NCBI GenBank assembly: GCA_019925095.2
Contig: CM034402.1
Coordinates: 5,777,501-5,841,500 of the forward strand
Reading direction: 5' to 3'
Source of the DNA: Dendrolimus kikuchii
Taxonomy: Eukaryota > Arthropoda > Insecta > Lepidoptera > Lasiocampidae
Length of the DNA stretch: 64,000 nt
The notes under the pieces were generated by a model. The model was not told where the DNA came from and made no database searches. It worked only from the letters and a program-made list of their open reading frames with translations. Both the position numbers and the translations under genes were made by a program. Shown in pieces: positions 1 to 11,554 of this stretch (position 1 is the stretch's first letter; each line of letters opens with the position of its first letter).

Positions 1-47
1 AACGCTGACAACAGCTCGGCGGATATGTCGTTTAATATATTATATTA

Positions 48-1317
48 GGTTGGGGAAAAAGTTTCTTCGCATTTTATATAAAAATTCAAAAGGTTTTTAT
101 AAAGTTGATTTATATTTGACTAAAGTATGTAGGTGCCATTTTGTTAGATAACTTTTTGCCATCTTGTAAGTAGGGACGTGATCCCATTGCTATAAAAAAT
201 TTGGGGCTTCTGATCAAAAAACTGCGACAAGTGGTTTTGGCAGTCCTCTCGTGATGTTAACTTGACACTGCCTAAGGAATTCTGCAGAGACCGAAACAGG
301 TGAAAATCTGAAGGTGCAAGGCCATCCGCGACTATACGGCGGATAACGGATGCATTAACACCTCCCAGCCAAACTCTCGTAATTTTTGCTGAGTGGCTAA
401 AGATGTGTGAGATCTAGCGTTATCATGGTGAAAAACCACACCCTTTCTGTTGATTAATTCCGGCCGCTTTCTCTCAACTTTTTGCTTTAATCTCATCAGT
501 TGTTCGCAGTACAGTTCAGAATCGATGGTCCTGCCTGGCGGTAACAGCTCATAATGAATAATGCCCTTCCAATCCCACCATACACACAGCATCACCTTGT
601 TGCGAGTTAACCCGGGTTTCGCCACAGTCTGTGAAGCCTGACCGGCCTTTGACCACGATCTTTTTCGCACGTTCTTGTCGTACGTGATCCACTTTTCATC
701 ACCAGTTATCAGCTTCTTCAAAAATGGTTCGGTTTCATTACGTCGTAATAAAGAATCACAAATGAGTACACGGTTCATTAGGTTTCTTTCAGTGAGCTCA
801 TGAGGCACCCAAATATCGAGCTTTTTTGTGTACCCAGCTTTTTTCAAATGCGCCAAAACCATTTTGTGGTCAATTCCCAGTTCTCCAGCTACATCGTAAC
901 TACTAATATGCCGATCTTGCTCCACTTTTTCAAAAATGGCATCAATTTTGTCCGTAACAGGGCGACCAGAGCGACGTGCATCTTTGATATCAAAATTTCC
1001 GGATTGAAAACGCTTAAACCAAAATTGCGCTACTCTCACAGATATTGAATTAGGTCCATAAACATCACAAATTTTCTTCGCGGCTTGTGTTGCATTTTTA
1101 CCTTCTTTGTAGTAAAATTTAAAAATATATCGAATTTCTTCATTAGATTCACTCATTTTAACAATAAGAAAACAAATAAAAATCACACATTTTCCTAATT
1201 TGAATTTGGAATTGTCTTCTTTAAAATTAAAACTTTTTAATGATACCAAAACCAGCCAGATACAAATGGTATAGCCAAAGAGATCTTATTACAAGTTCAT
1301 ACATACTATCCCCAACC
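48..1317 (-). mobile_element. mariner-family DNA transposon, full length but decayed
   Basis: The two ends carry inverted termini beginning GGTTGGGGA (left) and ending CCCCAACC (right), each next to a TA dinucleotide (46-47 and 1318-1319), the target duplication expected for mariner/Tc1 elements. The 1270-bp length fits a mariner. It encloses one transposase reading frame on the minus strand. The ends look preserved while the transposase is frameshifted, so the copy could at best be mobilised in trans. Confidence 0.9.
332..1156 (-). pseudogene. mariner transposase, frameshifted near the C-terminus
   Basis: Cut-and-paste transposase. I start it at the methionine at 1156 (MSESNEEIRY...), because the 31 in-frame residues upstream do not look like transposase. 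About 274 residues remain in frame, against roughly 345 for the family. Visible in order: an N-terminal helix-turn-helix region with AQFWFKRFQSGNF, the linker RSGRPV, the mariner signature WVPHEL, the first catalytic Asp in TGDEKW and the second in HHDNARSH. The frame then breaks within about 10 residues of HPL. Sequence at about 170-330 still encodes the rest of the transposase, including the region of the third catalytic Asp, but in another frame. A small insertion or duplication near 335-350 explains the break. The protein is very unlikely to be active. Confidence 0.9.
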
Positions 1318-1319
1318 TA

Positions 1320-1850
1320 TCATGTATTATTGTTGATCTAGATTTTAAGTAAGGCAAATCAATGTGTTGTGAAATATAGAAACCAAGTATAATAGATATT
1401 AGGTTTACTTAGATTGTATTCTTCATTGTATTAGCTTAAAATCTAAATATATTTTCATTATAAATAAATACACTTCATTATTTTGACCTAATTTATATTA
1501 TTTTAAATTAACTAAAATAATGATTGTCCATGAACACAGATAACTAAAATTCAGTAGTCGGTAAACATCGGCGTATGCAGTCGATAACACGATTGCATCT
1601 AATCTCATATAATATCTGTAATTAACAACAAAAGTATTTGCCGAAAAAGTAATCACAGATGATTGATAATTTTATAATAAAGACGCCTATTTACTGCATT
1701 GGCATGTTGATTAGTTTGAGATCTTTTTATAGATATAATAATCGTTTGATCGAAGTCAGTAGGCAAAAAAGGCGCCTGATAATTCTAGATGGTAATCGAT
1801 GAGATAAAATCTTAATTATCTGTTAATATTTTTCAAATATTATTTTTATA
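1320..1850. other. AT-rich intergenic DNA, nothing recognised
   Basis: No open frame, repeat end or hairpin that I can support. Confidence 0.6.
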
Positions 1851-1851
1851 A

Positions 1852-2014
1852 TGTATGTCTTTGAAGACCACGGGCCATAAAATGGCCCGGACTTTTGGAG
1901 GGCTTGCGTGGGGCCATGGGAAGGCCAATACGTAGAGGCGCCTTGACAAATTTAATAATTGTCTGCACCATATAAAAATGCACCCAACGACAAGCCCCGG
2001 TCAGTGTAGGACTA
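1852..2014 (+). repeat. Dispersed family A, partial copy
   Basis: This segment begins TGTATGTCTTTGAAGACCAC and ends in GTGTAGGACTA. The same sequence opens the longer copy at 34915-35545 and, inverted, closes those at 16240-16885 and 56032-56612. Here only the first ~160 bp of the ~630-bp family is present. The class of element is not clear. Confidence 0.85.
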
Positions 2015-2084
2015 TTTATATATATATAGATAACACTTAATTGCTCACCAATACAAACAAATACAAAAACAAAATGCATAATTA

Positions 2085-2195
2085 CAATACTTCTCGGTAA
2101 AACAACAGGCGGCCTTATCGCTAAAAGCGATCTCTTCCAGGCAACCCAGCTTAAAAGAAATTCTTAACTAATCTGGCGATGTAGGTGGAGCAGAA
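2085..2195 (-). repeat. LINE 3'-tail fragment (family with GATCGCTT...GCGATAAG)
   Basis: The minus strand reads a tail with GGAAGAGATCGCT and GCGATAAGGCCGCC, also present at 6906-7040 on the plus strand and, more decayed, at 38875-38945. This is a common 3' terminal sequence of lepidopteran non-LTR elements; the exact clade is not determined here. Confidence 0.65.
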
Positions 2196-2690
2196 AAAAC
2201 AGAGGACTGTACAATTTAAATATACATACTTACACTAATTTATAAATTTAATACGTATATAAATATGATAGTAATATATATACGTATATGCAAAATAATC
2301 TAAATAAATATATTTGTTAACATTATATGTGACAAGCAGTTTATATATTACAATAGATAAATAAGCAAATATTTAATATATGAGGCATATTTATTTAAAG
2401 ACAGATAGTACTTTCTAAATATATATTCTAGCTTCAGGAGATCAAACGGTTATTCTAAGATGTCAGTACGAAGGTAATTGGTGAGTTTCACATGTCGATA
2501 ATCTCGCATTTTGATTTAGTACAAGCACATAATTAATCATAAAAATATGCACATTAAACCAGAAAAACTCCTAATAAATTTATTATATTTCTTGTAGTTA
2601 AGCAGACAAGTATGTTTTATTTCATAATAGTGGATAATATAGAACTCTAGGCTGTTTTTTCTTGCTGGATCTCTTGTTGGGATGTTTTAG
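2196..2690. other. AT-rich intergenic DNA
   Basis: Nothing recognised beyond low-complexity AT. Confidence 0.55.
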
Positions 2691-2693
2691 TAG

Positions 2694-2790
2694 TAGTTAC
2701 TATCCAGTATGGAAATACAGCTAGCTTTTTGGAGACGTTTCCAACAGGCCAATCTGGGACTAATTGTCCTTACGTAACTTTTTATTTTAT
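2694..2790 (+). pseudogene. RT C-terminal remnant (IQRGNAAS family)
   Basis: Plus-strand translation gives VTIQYGNTASFLETFP, matching the C-terminus of the reverse-transcriptase pseudogene at 3120-4620 (IAIQRGNAASLLGTLP). It is a short relic of the same LINE family. Confidence 0.6.
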
Positions 2791-2799
2791 TTTTATAAG

Positions 2800-3119
2800 T
2801 ACTCGCTATTCCTGTTACTTCATTACCTCTACACTTGGCTTTATGCTTAGATTTTACGAACCCAGAATATATTGAATATTTCAACTTATAAACAAAGAGA
2901 CGAAATTGAAAGCCCTTATTTATTATTAGATATCGTATAAGTTAAATAGCGGTTTCACTAAAATTTTGCATTTAGTTAGAACCTATAGATAGACATTCCA
3001 ATTATATTATACACATATAATATATAGAAGATTAAATTGTGTACATATAATTATAGAGACTAATAACCATTAGTTGTCATTTAAAAACTAAAATAAACTG
3101 AGTTATAAAGTACAAACGA
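2800..3119. other. AT-rich spacer
   Basis: No supported feature. Confidence 0.5.
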
Positions 3120-4620
3120 TTATAGACTGTGTAACAAATCGCTGCCAGATGGGAGCGTGCCCAGAAGGCTGGCTGCATTGCCGCGCTGTATGGCGATGCT
3201 TATTTGTTGGGCGAAATATGAGCCAGCCTTCTGATCACGGGTGGCATCAAAGAGTTTCTTGCAAATCTCTTTGAAGAAACTTTTTGCCGACGGACCCCAC
3301 GGACCTAATGTTTCAACTCCAAAGGGCACAATTATGTAACCCTTTCCTAAGGTTCCATATTTGCGCCGTTTGAGAGCTTCAGCTTTTGAAGCAGCGTTGT
3401 TAGCCTCTAACTCAGTCATTCGAAGATGTGACGGGGCTAGAGTGTCTACACATATCGCGTCCCAAACAAGCGGCCGTCCCATCTCCCAAGGAATAAGTGA
3501 CATACCATCCGGCCTCTTGCCATCGTCGCGTACCAAGCCATTCGGTTCTAAAACGGCCGGTACGCCGGTACGCTGGCAAGAGCCCAGCGGATGATGTCAT
3601 TGAGGTTGGCATGGCGAGATCTTCGACCAACACTATGTAAACATGCTAATCCGTCGTGTCCATACGGGTCCACCATACTCCCACACTGGAAACGATGGGG
3701 TACACAACATGGAGCCACCAAGCGAAGGCTCGCAGCTATTCGAAAAGTATAATGGTCTAGGATTGTGCCTGTATTGAAGGATGGGTGTACCTGCAGCCAT
3801 TGTCCAGACTCCCATGTAGCAATGGCCAAAAGGTGAGCGCGCTCTGTCGACCTGGAGCACGTTTGTAAGAGATTTTCCCGTGTCAGTTCGCAGAGCGGCT
3901 CGTCCCAAGCTCGTTGGGAAGTCGGAACAGTGGGCAGGTTAGATTTAGGGCAAGCCATTGTCCGGGCTTTTTTGGCATCGGTCAAATATGGAATTTCAAA
4001 ATGTAAATTGCTTTTTTCTAAAATTTTTAATACCGAATCACTTGTGCTATAAACCGATGACAAAAAAGCCGATAGAGCAACGCTGGAAATTTTGCGGTCG
4101 CGTAGGCCACCTAGCCTTATCGGTAGTGAGCAAGTCGGTATCGGTCGCTATCAGTAGTTAATATGGATAGGAGGGTAGCCCTCACGATGCTATCCAGCGT
4201 ATTTAAAAGCAGAATTTCCGTAAAAAGTTGGCAGCACCGGAGGGCATACGTAAATTTAGGCACGAAAAGCCAGTACCGGATGATAGTGAATGCTATATGG
4301 GTATTAATTTTGAATAAATGATATTACGAAGATTTTGAAAATTTTCTTCGACGAAACCCGGTAGGATTGACGCGCCTAGCAGGAGAAGTGAAGACATATT
4401 AATCATTTTAATTTTGGGAGCTATTGCTTGTATTTTTGACAGTATTTCTGTTTCGCTGTCTGTTTTATTTATGTAACATTCACATTTATCAAAGTTGATT
4501 TCCAGGTCTATGGTCTGGAGATCTGCTTTTAAATTAATTAAATCGTCTAGAACCGTATTCACTTCGCCTCCCAGAGTGCCATCATCCAGATACCAAACGT
4601 TGAATTTGGATTTCAGAGAC
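3120..4620 (-). pseudogene. Non-LTR retrotransposon ORF2: RT palm to C-terminus, broken
   Basis: Minus strand, decayed. In order: the RT catalytic motif in NVWYLDDGTLGGE (about 4570-4610), a thumb-like region VLDDLINLKADLQTIDLEIN (4293-4562), KFTYALRCCQ (about 4220-4250), a frame change, then 3548-4063 with YLTDAKKARTMACPKSN and the cysteine/histidine region QCGSMVDPYGHDGLAC, another frame change, and RDDGKRPDGMSLIPWEMGRP...ETLGPWGPSAKS...IAIQRGNAASLLGTLP to the stop at 3120. The YLDD box proves RT ancestry. At least three frame breaks, and the missing N-terminal half, make it a pseudogene. Relatives of this C-terminus recur at 2694, 19310, 46923 and 50456. The clade is uncertain. Confidence 0.85.
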
Positions 4621-5937
4621 TATTTAAATTGCACATAGAATATTTTAGAACAAGTTGCAGGATTAGACAAAAATTAGAAAAGGTCATTAAATTACTTTTT
4701 TCATGGTTTTATTTAAATATACTTATGTGCAGTTATGTATATACAAGCATGGACAAATACTATCTTTTTCCATGATACAAGTATGTATAACTAATAACAA
4801 TACAATATTTTATTTGACAGTAATTAAACATAATAAGTATTATTACGCATTATATTTATTTAATTTATCATTTTACTTCATAATGTGTCTCGCAAGTAAT
4901 GTATTTACATATGCTTAACAGGAAAGTACCTACAGCAAATATTGATGCTTTGTTATCACAACAAGGTATAATTAGTGCACTGATTTAAGTCGAGATATGT
5001 TTAGGCCTACTATATATACTTACGATTATAAAAAAACCTTGTCATATATTCTTTGTACTCCGAACGTAAATAAATAAAATATGAATACAATATAATTTAC
5101 CTACATTTAATTTTTGTATTTATTTTTTCTAATAGAAATAAATCAATATTATAAAATTTATTTTGTTTTAGAAGTAGTTTATTTCTATAACTTAATTTCC
5201 CCATGAGGTTTCTGTGTCACAGTCGTACACGTTTTATGTATATGAATTTAAGCATATTGAAAAAAAAAGAAAAAATAATAGTATTGTAATTTTAGTTTTC
5301 TCTTAATAATATTGTAAATTATTTTAATTTGTTTTTAGTATTGTTTAAACTATTTAAATTTAAACTAATGCACACGATAACGAGAGACAGGAAACAAAAC
5401 TATTTAGATTATTTAATGAAATTTTATAATATTAATTATTTCGTCTTACAATTTAAATGAGAATATCTTATGTTATATTGAATTGTTGTAAAGTGTAACT
5501 GTCACTGCACTTGTTTTAATATTAATTATAATACAACTCACCATGTTTTTCATTTCAATAATATTGTATTATTATTTATTAAATTAAACTCCCCTACTAT
5601 TACATAAAGTGTCTTCACGAGTCCAAGAGCACTGCACTGACTACAATGGTCTTGAAATTTGCTCTCATGGCTTTATATCGTTTCGTACTACATAAGTTCT
5701 TAAGGACCTCGCGTTATAATTGTTTGATTGTAATAAAAAATTCATTTGCAATAGCATTGTTTGTTTATAATAATTGCGAATGACAAATTAATTGTTGAGA
5801 TGAATCATATGGCAAGTTTGTAGTGTAGAATAATGAATTATGATTGCAATATATTGCTAATAAATAATTATTTTTAATTTGCATAACATTTTTATTTAAA
5901 GATATCTAACAGTTTTTTATATATATTCAAGTACAAT
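4621..5937. other. Long AT-rich stretch without a gene
   Basis: Very AT-rich, with homopolymer runs. Short frames here are chance; no repeat family was recognised. Confidence 0.6.
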
Positions 5938-5944
5938 ACAGCAA

Positions 5945-6196
5945 GTACAGTAAAATCCGCCAGGTGGTAGGGCATTTGCCCGACTGGATGGCTACCACCC
6001 CCTGGTCTAAATAGTATGTCGCCATAACAACCTTGAGTTGTGTTTCGGCATTAGTGACCAGGTTCCAGTCTCCCATAAAAGAGCAGCAGCGCATTTGTAG
6101 CACCTTTGATGTTGCAAATGTCCATAGGCGATGGTTACCGCATTCCATCAAGTAGGCCGTCTGTCTGTCAGCTGAACTCTTGCAATAAAAAAAAAT
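5945..6196 (+). repeat. SINE-like family S, 3' two-thirds
   Basis: One of about ten copies of a ~300-bp A-tailed repeat. This copy runs in the native orientation and ends GCAATAAAAAAAAATAC. Shared landmarks are TGGTAGGGCATTTGCCCG, TTCCAGTCTCC and CATCAAGTAGGCCGTCTG. Its last ~60 bp match the tail of the LINE remnant at 59515-59975. Confidence 0.85.
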
Positions 6197-6497
6197 ACAA
6201 TAACGAGTTTATAACTAAGATTTAAACATTGAAATGTTAAAACTACTTAAAGGTGAACATCGCTTGCACTGATATCTTCACTGCTATTGTTAAATTAATC
6301 AAAAACATGTACTAAAGTGCTGAAGGCTAAACCAAATTAATGGAATAATGGCCAAAGTTTTATTTAAATGACGTGGTTTCGAATCCGGGATGGGGTACAT
6401 GGCCCGCAATTCTGTTCATTGTCTCCACTTTGCATCACTTTGAATCTTCCGCATCTTTGATTTTAAAATCATTGCCATATATATCTATATATATATA

Positions 6498-6792
6498 CTA
6501 GCGGCCCCAGCAGACGTTGTCCTGCCTTTAAAAAATAAAACTCTAGAACCCGATCCCAGACTCACCTACCGGTTCTAATTTCGAACCTAAACCATCTGGG
6601 TACCCACTCAAACACACAAAAACAAAATCACCAAAATCGCTCCAGGTGATTAGGAGGATTCCAGAACCCGATCTCAGCGCCACCTACCGGTTCTAATTGT
6701 GAATCTGCACACAAAATTTAATGAGAATCAGTCAAGCCGTTTCGGAGGAGTATGGTAACTAACACCGTGACACGAGAATTTTATATATTAGA
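6498..6792 (+). repeat. Dispersed family C (GACGTTGTCCTGCC)
   Basis: Starts TACTAGCGGCCCCAGCAGAC and ends near TTTTATATATTAGAT. It contains CTAGAACCCGATCCCAG and the ACCTACCGG motif twice. Fragments recur at 18695-18990 (+), 37480-37605 (-) and 38995-39160 (+). The form suggests a rolling-circle (Helitron-like) non-autonomous element, but I could not establish terminal hairpins. Confidence 0.7.
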
Positions 6793-6905
6793 TTAAGTAT
6801 AATTCTTACTTATATAACATTTTACATGCTTTGTACTTTGTGTTTATTATTGAATAAAATACAATGTAAGTAACTGCATATCGTATAATATTTATCACCT
6901 TTGAC

Positions 6906-7040
6906 AAATTGAATCTGTTTTATTCCTGCCACGGGTTGTCGGAAGAGATCGCTTCTTAGCGATAAGACCGCCCATTGTGCATATTTAGAATATTTTTAGG
7001 ATTTTTTGTGTTTTCTGTAATGGTGTACAATAAATTGTTA
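6906..7040 (+). repeat. LINE 3' tail
   Basis: Contains GGAAGAGATCGCTTCTTAGC and GCGATAAGACCGCCC, then an AATAAA-like end, and runs into a CT-rich microsatellite. It is in the opposite orientation to the copy at 2085-2195. Confidence 0.65.
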
Positions 7041-7058
7041 TCTGTCTCTCTCTCTCCC

Positions 7059-7092
<34 letters not shown>

Positions 7093-7093
7093 A
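7041..7093. repeat. (CT)n microsatellite
   Basis: Near-pure CT/TC dinucleotide run with a few interruptions, directly after the LINE tail; it may be the element's own simple-repeat tail. Confidence 0.9.
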
Positions 7094-7246
7094 TATTAAC
7101 ACCCTTTAAAGTGTCAATACAGAATTTCTTGAATGTAGCAGGTTTAATCAGTTCTGGCTATATAAAAATATGTTTCATAAAATGCGGCCATACAAACGTT
7201 AGTGGACTGTTTTGCAGTGCAGTTGCTATGTCAAGGACATGAAGGT

Positions 7247-7366
7247 ATCCGTCCAGGAACGGAGAAAGAATATTAATTCCTTCGCCTGGGTGGCCTGTCG
7301 TAAAAGGCGATAAAATAACCCGCAGCCAGATAGTAGGGCATTTGCCCGGCAGCATGGCTACCTTGG
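7247..7366 (+). repeat. SINE-like family S, 5' part
   Basis: Begins ATCCGTCCAGGAACGGAGAA, the head of the family, and stops after CATGGCTACC; the 3' part with the A-tail is missing. Confidence 0.8.
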
Positions 7367-7584
7367 CCTAGTGTATCAAATTAAATAATTTATTTGCTCA
7401 GAAGCATGTTAAAAAACCATAGATGCCAATATATCAATTGGTATTTCACATGTTTTTGCTCATCAGGCATGCAATTAGCATTTTAATTATAAGATTCCAT
7501 AAAAATTATTTAGTTTACGAAACAAAAATCAATTTAACATAAATTTTCGTAAATGTATCCATTTAAACACATTACATTTACATA

Positions 7585-7905
7585 AAACATTTTATAGGAT
7601 TACTAGGATATGCCCACAACTTCATCCACGCTTGACTTGAAATTCCCGCGAGATTTCCGGGATAAAAAACACACATTTTATTACATAAAATTTGCTATCG
7701 ATCAGTAAAAATCACATTAGAATTCTATTTATTTTTATCTGCCCATTTTAAATCATACCCAGAAATATTCCTACCGGATTCCCGTGATAGAAAGTAGCGC
7801 AGATTTTAAGTTTAACGGCATCGAAATTGGTCCCGTAGTTTTTACGTGAATCCCGAACAAACAGACAAAAAAATAAAAAAAAAATTTGCATTGTGCTTTT
7901 CGTCG
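7585..7905 (-). repeat. Dispersed family D, copy with no internal tandem unit
   Basis: The minus strand reads a head with GTTCGGGATTCACGTAAAAAC, TCCCGGAAATCTCGCGGGAA, and a tail with CCTAGTAATCC. The family recurs at 13029-13495 and 51115-55440. In this copy the inner ~135-bp unit that forms the big array is absent: the CCCGGAAATCTCGCGG arm joins directly to the AATTTCAAGTCAAGCGTGG tail. Confidence 0.8.
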
Positions 7906-8034
7906 TTTATAGTGCATTCTAGTTGTTTTTTTTTAAATAGCTTCAATGTACAGATACGGCATGTTTAGAATGTTATAATATTATAGATAGATGAATCTGT
8001 CGCAGTTAAAGTTAATTAAATTAAAAACATTGCA

Positions 8035-8180
8035 GCGTACTGACTAGCGCACGCTACCCAAATTCAAAGGGCGCAGGTTCGATCCTGGCCGGAACGTATG
8101 CAACACTTAGGCTGTTTTCTGACCTAATAATGGGATATTTATGGGCTGTTATCTATTTCATCTAAATTAAAATGTGCCTA
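8035..8180 (+). repeat. tRNA-derived SINE (family T1)
   Basis: A box-A-like TGACTAGCGCACG is followed by GGTTCGATCCT, a near-consensus box B, then CTGGCC. A related head lies at 47745-47835 on the other strand (GGTTCGAATCC). The rest of the molecule does not fold as a tRNA, so this is a SINE head and not a tRNA gene. Confidence 0.65.
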
Positions 8181-8775
8181 ATATTTTTTATTTCAAGTAC
8201 AAGTTCAAAAGTGAATTCAAACTAAGTTCTACTAAAGAAGTTTCTTTCGTTTACAGTTAACATATAAGCTGAAAAAGGAAATCGATTATCATGAAGCTTC
8301 GTACACATTGGTTTAAAACACATTTTCCTATAGTTACTGAAATGTAGTTAATGCAAGAAATCACGCGTGGATATACCTTTAATAAATAATCACATATATT
8401 ACATTTTCATTCAAAACCCTCACTTTAAATACTTACATTATGTAAACTGTTTAAGATCAGAACGAAGAATAAATGATATGTAAATAAATTAGATTTTTGA
8501 AAGAAAGAAAATTGTTTTAGTCAGGACAAACTACATTGGATAGTGTAGGTTGTTAACAAATTTAAAACTAAAATAACGTAATCTTGTCCTCAAAGGAGCA
8601 TCAGTCTCAGTATAATGCTGGTCTTTTAAAACCAACGCTGTTCTTCCGATGAGCCCTAAGGGTCACGGCTGACATTACCATCATATACATATGTACGTAG
8701 TATATAGGTACAAGAAATAGGGAAAATAATAAATATTTTGTCCACTCAGCTTATTGCACTGAACATGCTCGGGCT
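8181..8775. other. AT-rich intergenic DNA
   Basis: Nothing recognised. Confidence 0.5.
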
Positions 8776-8994
8776 TCATTTGGGATAATGTTATAGCTAT
8801 TGATTGTGGCCACATGCGTGTTATTTATAGCGTTAAAAGTAACGCCTTTAACGAAAAGCCACATTAATGCATATATACATACATTATCTGTCAGGGGATT
8901 CACAATTAATAACAATATCGCATCTCAAATTACGCGCCAACCCATCGCTACATCTGCGTGAAACGGCTTGTAACTATAACATTATCCCAAATGA
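8776..8994. mobile_element. MITE-like element with 21-bp perfect inverted ends
   Basis: TCATTTGGGATAATGTTATA at 8776 is matched, inverted, by TATAACATTATCCCAAATGA ending at 8994; the arms agree over 21 bp. The 219-bp length and lack of coding sequence fit a MITE. I could not identify a target duplication, so the superfamily is unknown. Confidence 0.65.
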
Positions 8995-9699
8995 GTAAGG
9001 TAATAAATACATCCAGAAAAAAATCTAACCAGCCAGTCATTTATTTTAAATTTATGAACCAGATGTGGTTTATTTATAAAATAGTCAATGTATAAAATTC
9101 TTATGAATTTCCTATGAAGTATTAATTTTATCTTACATTCTTACGGTATCATCGGATTAGAATAGAAGCTTAAACAAGATAATAGTGTTTGACTAACTAA
9201 TTTTTAAATTCCTGCTGGTCTATGCTGCATAAAATTCCTGCCTACTATAAATACAAAGAGAAGTAACAAACACTTTAAAACATTTTCGAAATGTTTAAGT
9301 AAATCAGAAGCAAAGAAATAATTTACAACTGCATTGATATATACGTCATGATTGACAGTGTAGTTGGAATATGTATAAGCTAGCGTGTACTGAATTTTTA
9401 ATATGAAAATAAATAAGTAGGTATATATTACTCGAGACTTTGCAAAGCTTTTAATGACATTAGTAAATTTAAATTGTAGAAAAAGTATATAGTTTATTTT
9501 CTATGAAGTTCGGGACAATTCAGTTTAATGGCGAAGGGAAGCAAAACCTTCGCTTTATATGCAGGTAGTTTTTTTTGGGCGTATGTCAGACACTCTTGAT
9601 AGCTACCTAGGCTAGATATAGTTTTCGGGTAACACACGGTTGGCAGGACACAAATGCATAGATGCAGTATGGTATATCTTTGTATCTCTTTCTTTAGAG
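8995..9699. other. AT-rich intergenic DNA
   Basis: Nothing recognised. Confidence 0.5.
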
Positions 9700-9785
9700 C
9701 ACAGCAGACATTCTGACTGATGGAAAGCAGTTAACGTCGGCTGTAGACGTTTGCGACACCAGTGTTGCCAACGAATTGCCGGCCT
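9700..9785 (-). repeat. LINE 3'-tail relic related to family S tail
   Basis: The minus strand reads GTTGGCAACACTGGTGTCGC, then AACTGCTTTCCATCAG, resembling the tail at 59850-59975 and the relic at 12785-12890. Confidence 0.5.
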
Positions 9786-9789
9786 CAAA

Positions 9790-10270
9790 GGAATTTTATG
9801 GTATCTATTTTGAAAAAACCCCATATAGTAGCACTGGAAGCACTTTAGACTCCTTCAAGGTGTTCTTAGACAAAAATGGCTGGTAAATTGAGGGAATGTC
9901 TATGAAATTAATGGCAAAATACAATGTGTGTGGTCGTCTGACAATATCTATATTTTCAATGAGCCGTAAGAATTTATCTGTTGCATCTTACACGTTTTAT
10001 CTTCGAGTGCGTATAAAATTCCTGGAAATTAAGTTTATTATCACAAATTTACCTAATAGTTATTAAACGTAATTCTGCAGTATCAGTTGTTGCTATAAAT
10101 AATGAAATAAAATCGGCCAACTGACCGTAGATGTGACGAATGCCCACTGTTTTTGTTATCGTCATATTACGGTAATCTAAAGAAGCATTTCATCTAAGGT
10201 ATTTAAAAAGCAACTCAACTGATCTCGTTCTTGAAACAAATGTTCATGACACTCTTCTCTATTTTGCCCC
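9790..10270. other. Intergenic DNA
   Basis: No supported feature. Confidence 0.5.
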
Positions 10271-10274
10271 TTTC

Positions 10275-10592
10275 AGTTTTTTTTTAATGCATGAGTTCAG
10301 ACAGGCAGACCCCACTTGATGGAATGCGGTTACCATCGCCTATGGACATTTGCAACACCAAAGGTGCTACAAATGCGCTGTTGCTCTTTTAAGGAGACTG
10401 GAACCTGGTCACTAATACTAAAATACAACTAAAGGTTGTTGTAGAGGCATGCTCTAGGTCAGGGGTGGTAGCCATCCAGTCGGGTAAATACCCTACCAGC
10501 CTACCACCTGGCTGTCGGTTGTTTTATCGCCTCTTACGACAGGCCGCCTGGCCGCAGGAAATTGTATTCTTTTTCCGTTCCTGCACGGATGT
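10275..10592 (-). repeat. SINE-like family S, near full length
   Basis: The poly-T at 10278-10287 marks the A-tail of a minus-strand copy. The body runs to TTCCTGCACGGATG at 10592, the complement of the family's 5' end, so all landmarks of the ~310-bp unit are present. Confidence 0.88.
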
Positions 10593-10594
10593 AA

Positions 10595-11165
10595 AAAGTT
10601 AAAATAAATAGCTGCATTAGACGTTTTCATTTGTACCTTTAGGTGTCGAAGTACTAAAATAATTAGCCAGAACGAAGGCTAAAATTTGACGCCTCATTCA
10701 ATTATGAATAACTATTCAGTTAAATGGACTTTATAAATCGTGTAGTAAAGGAAATATGTTGCTGGAGTGTTTGTTGCACCGCTTCTTCTCGTTTTACAAT
10801 ACAAGCAAGTACTGTTTTAAAGCGGTGATAGACGCATGATTTTTCTATGATTCCATTTCGAAATAAGTAAATTTTTATTTTACTTTACATGGAAAAAAGT
10901 ATTCATAAAGCCAAATGACATGGTATAGCATAGTAATTCCGCTATTAATGGCATTATCACTGTAAACAGACCTTTTACAAAGTTTAGAAAAGATGAGCTG
11001 CACAAATTTGTAGAAGCTTTGGTTTTAATAATCATTATAATCTTATCACTAAACAACAAAATTAAATCAAATACATTGTTTAATCTTTCTTTAAATAACA
11101 GATTCTTGTAGGTATCTGTGTACTTTTATTGAGTCAATTTTGACCTAATTGTGCCCGCTTTCTAG
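10595..11165. other. Intergenic DNA with a possible LINE-tail scrap
   Basis: 10770-10835 has CACCGCTTCTTCTC...AAGCGGTGATAG, a motif pair also at 14730-14790 and, inverted, at 44490-44570. It looks like the 3' end of a further LINE family; otherwise nothing is recognised. Confidence 0.45.
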
Positions 11166-11167
11166 GG

Positions 11168-11394
11168 TATCGTGAAATCTGGCAACTTAACCAATGGTTG
11201 TCAATTTTGCCATTATAGGTTTTCGTTTGCAAGATTACTATTACCTCTCACAAAATGTCTTTTTTGAGGATATGACTCTGTGACGTTATATGCTCAAAAA
11301 GTAATTCATTTTACAGGTAATTTTAATCTCGTCGTCGAACACCTATAATGGCAACATTGTCAACCGTTGGTTAAGTTGCCATATTTCACAGTAC
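11168..11394. mobile_element. Foldback/MITE with ~48-bp inverted arms
   Basis: The left arm GTGAAATCTGGCAACTTAAC... (from 11172) is matched by the inverted right arm ending ...TTAAGTTGCCATATTTCAC (to 11389). The arms agree over about 48 bp with a handful of mismatches; the spacer is about 125 bp. No coding sequence. The target duplication was not resolved. Confidence 0.75.
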
Positions 11395-11554
11395 TGTAAC
11401 TGTTTTATCAAAAGCAGAACCCCTTTCAAATTATCATGTTTTTCCATATTTTTCCGTGAAAGTATTACCTACACATAAATAGAAGACAAACAAACGTCTT
11501 CAATCAGCTGAGATGGGTGTGCGTTGTTACAATGGACAAGGCGAGAAATGTGTA

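Noticed and set aside
8035..8110. tRNA gene
   Set aside because: Boxes A and B are present, but no acceptor stem or full cloverleaf; a second copy shows it is a SINE head. The same applies to 11890-11974, 30896-30960 and 47760-47830.
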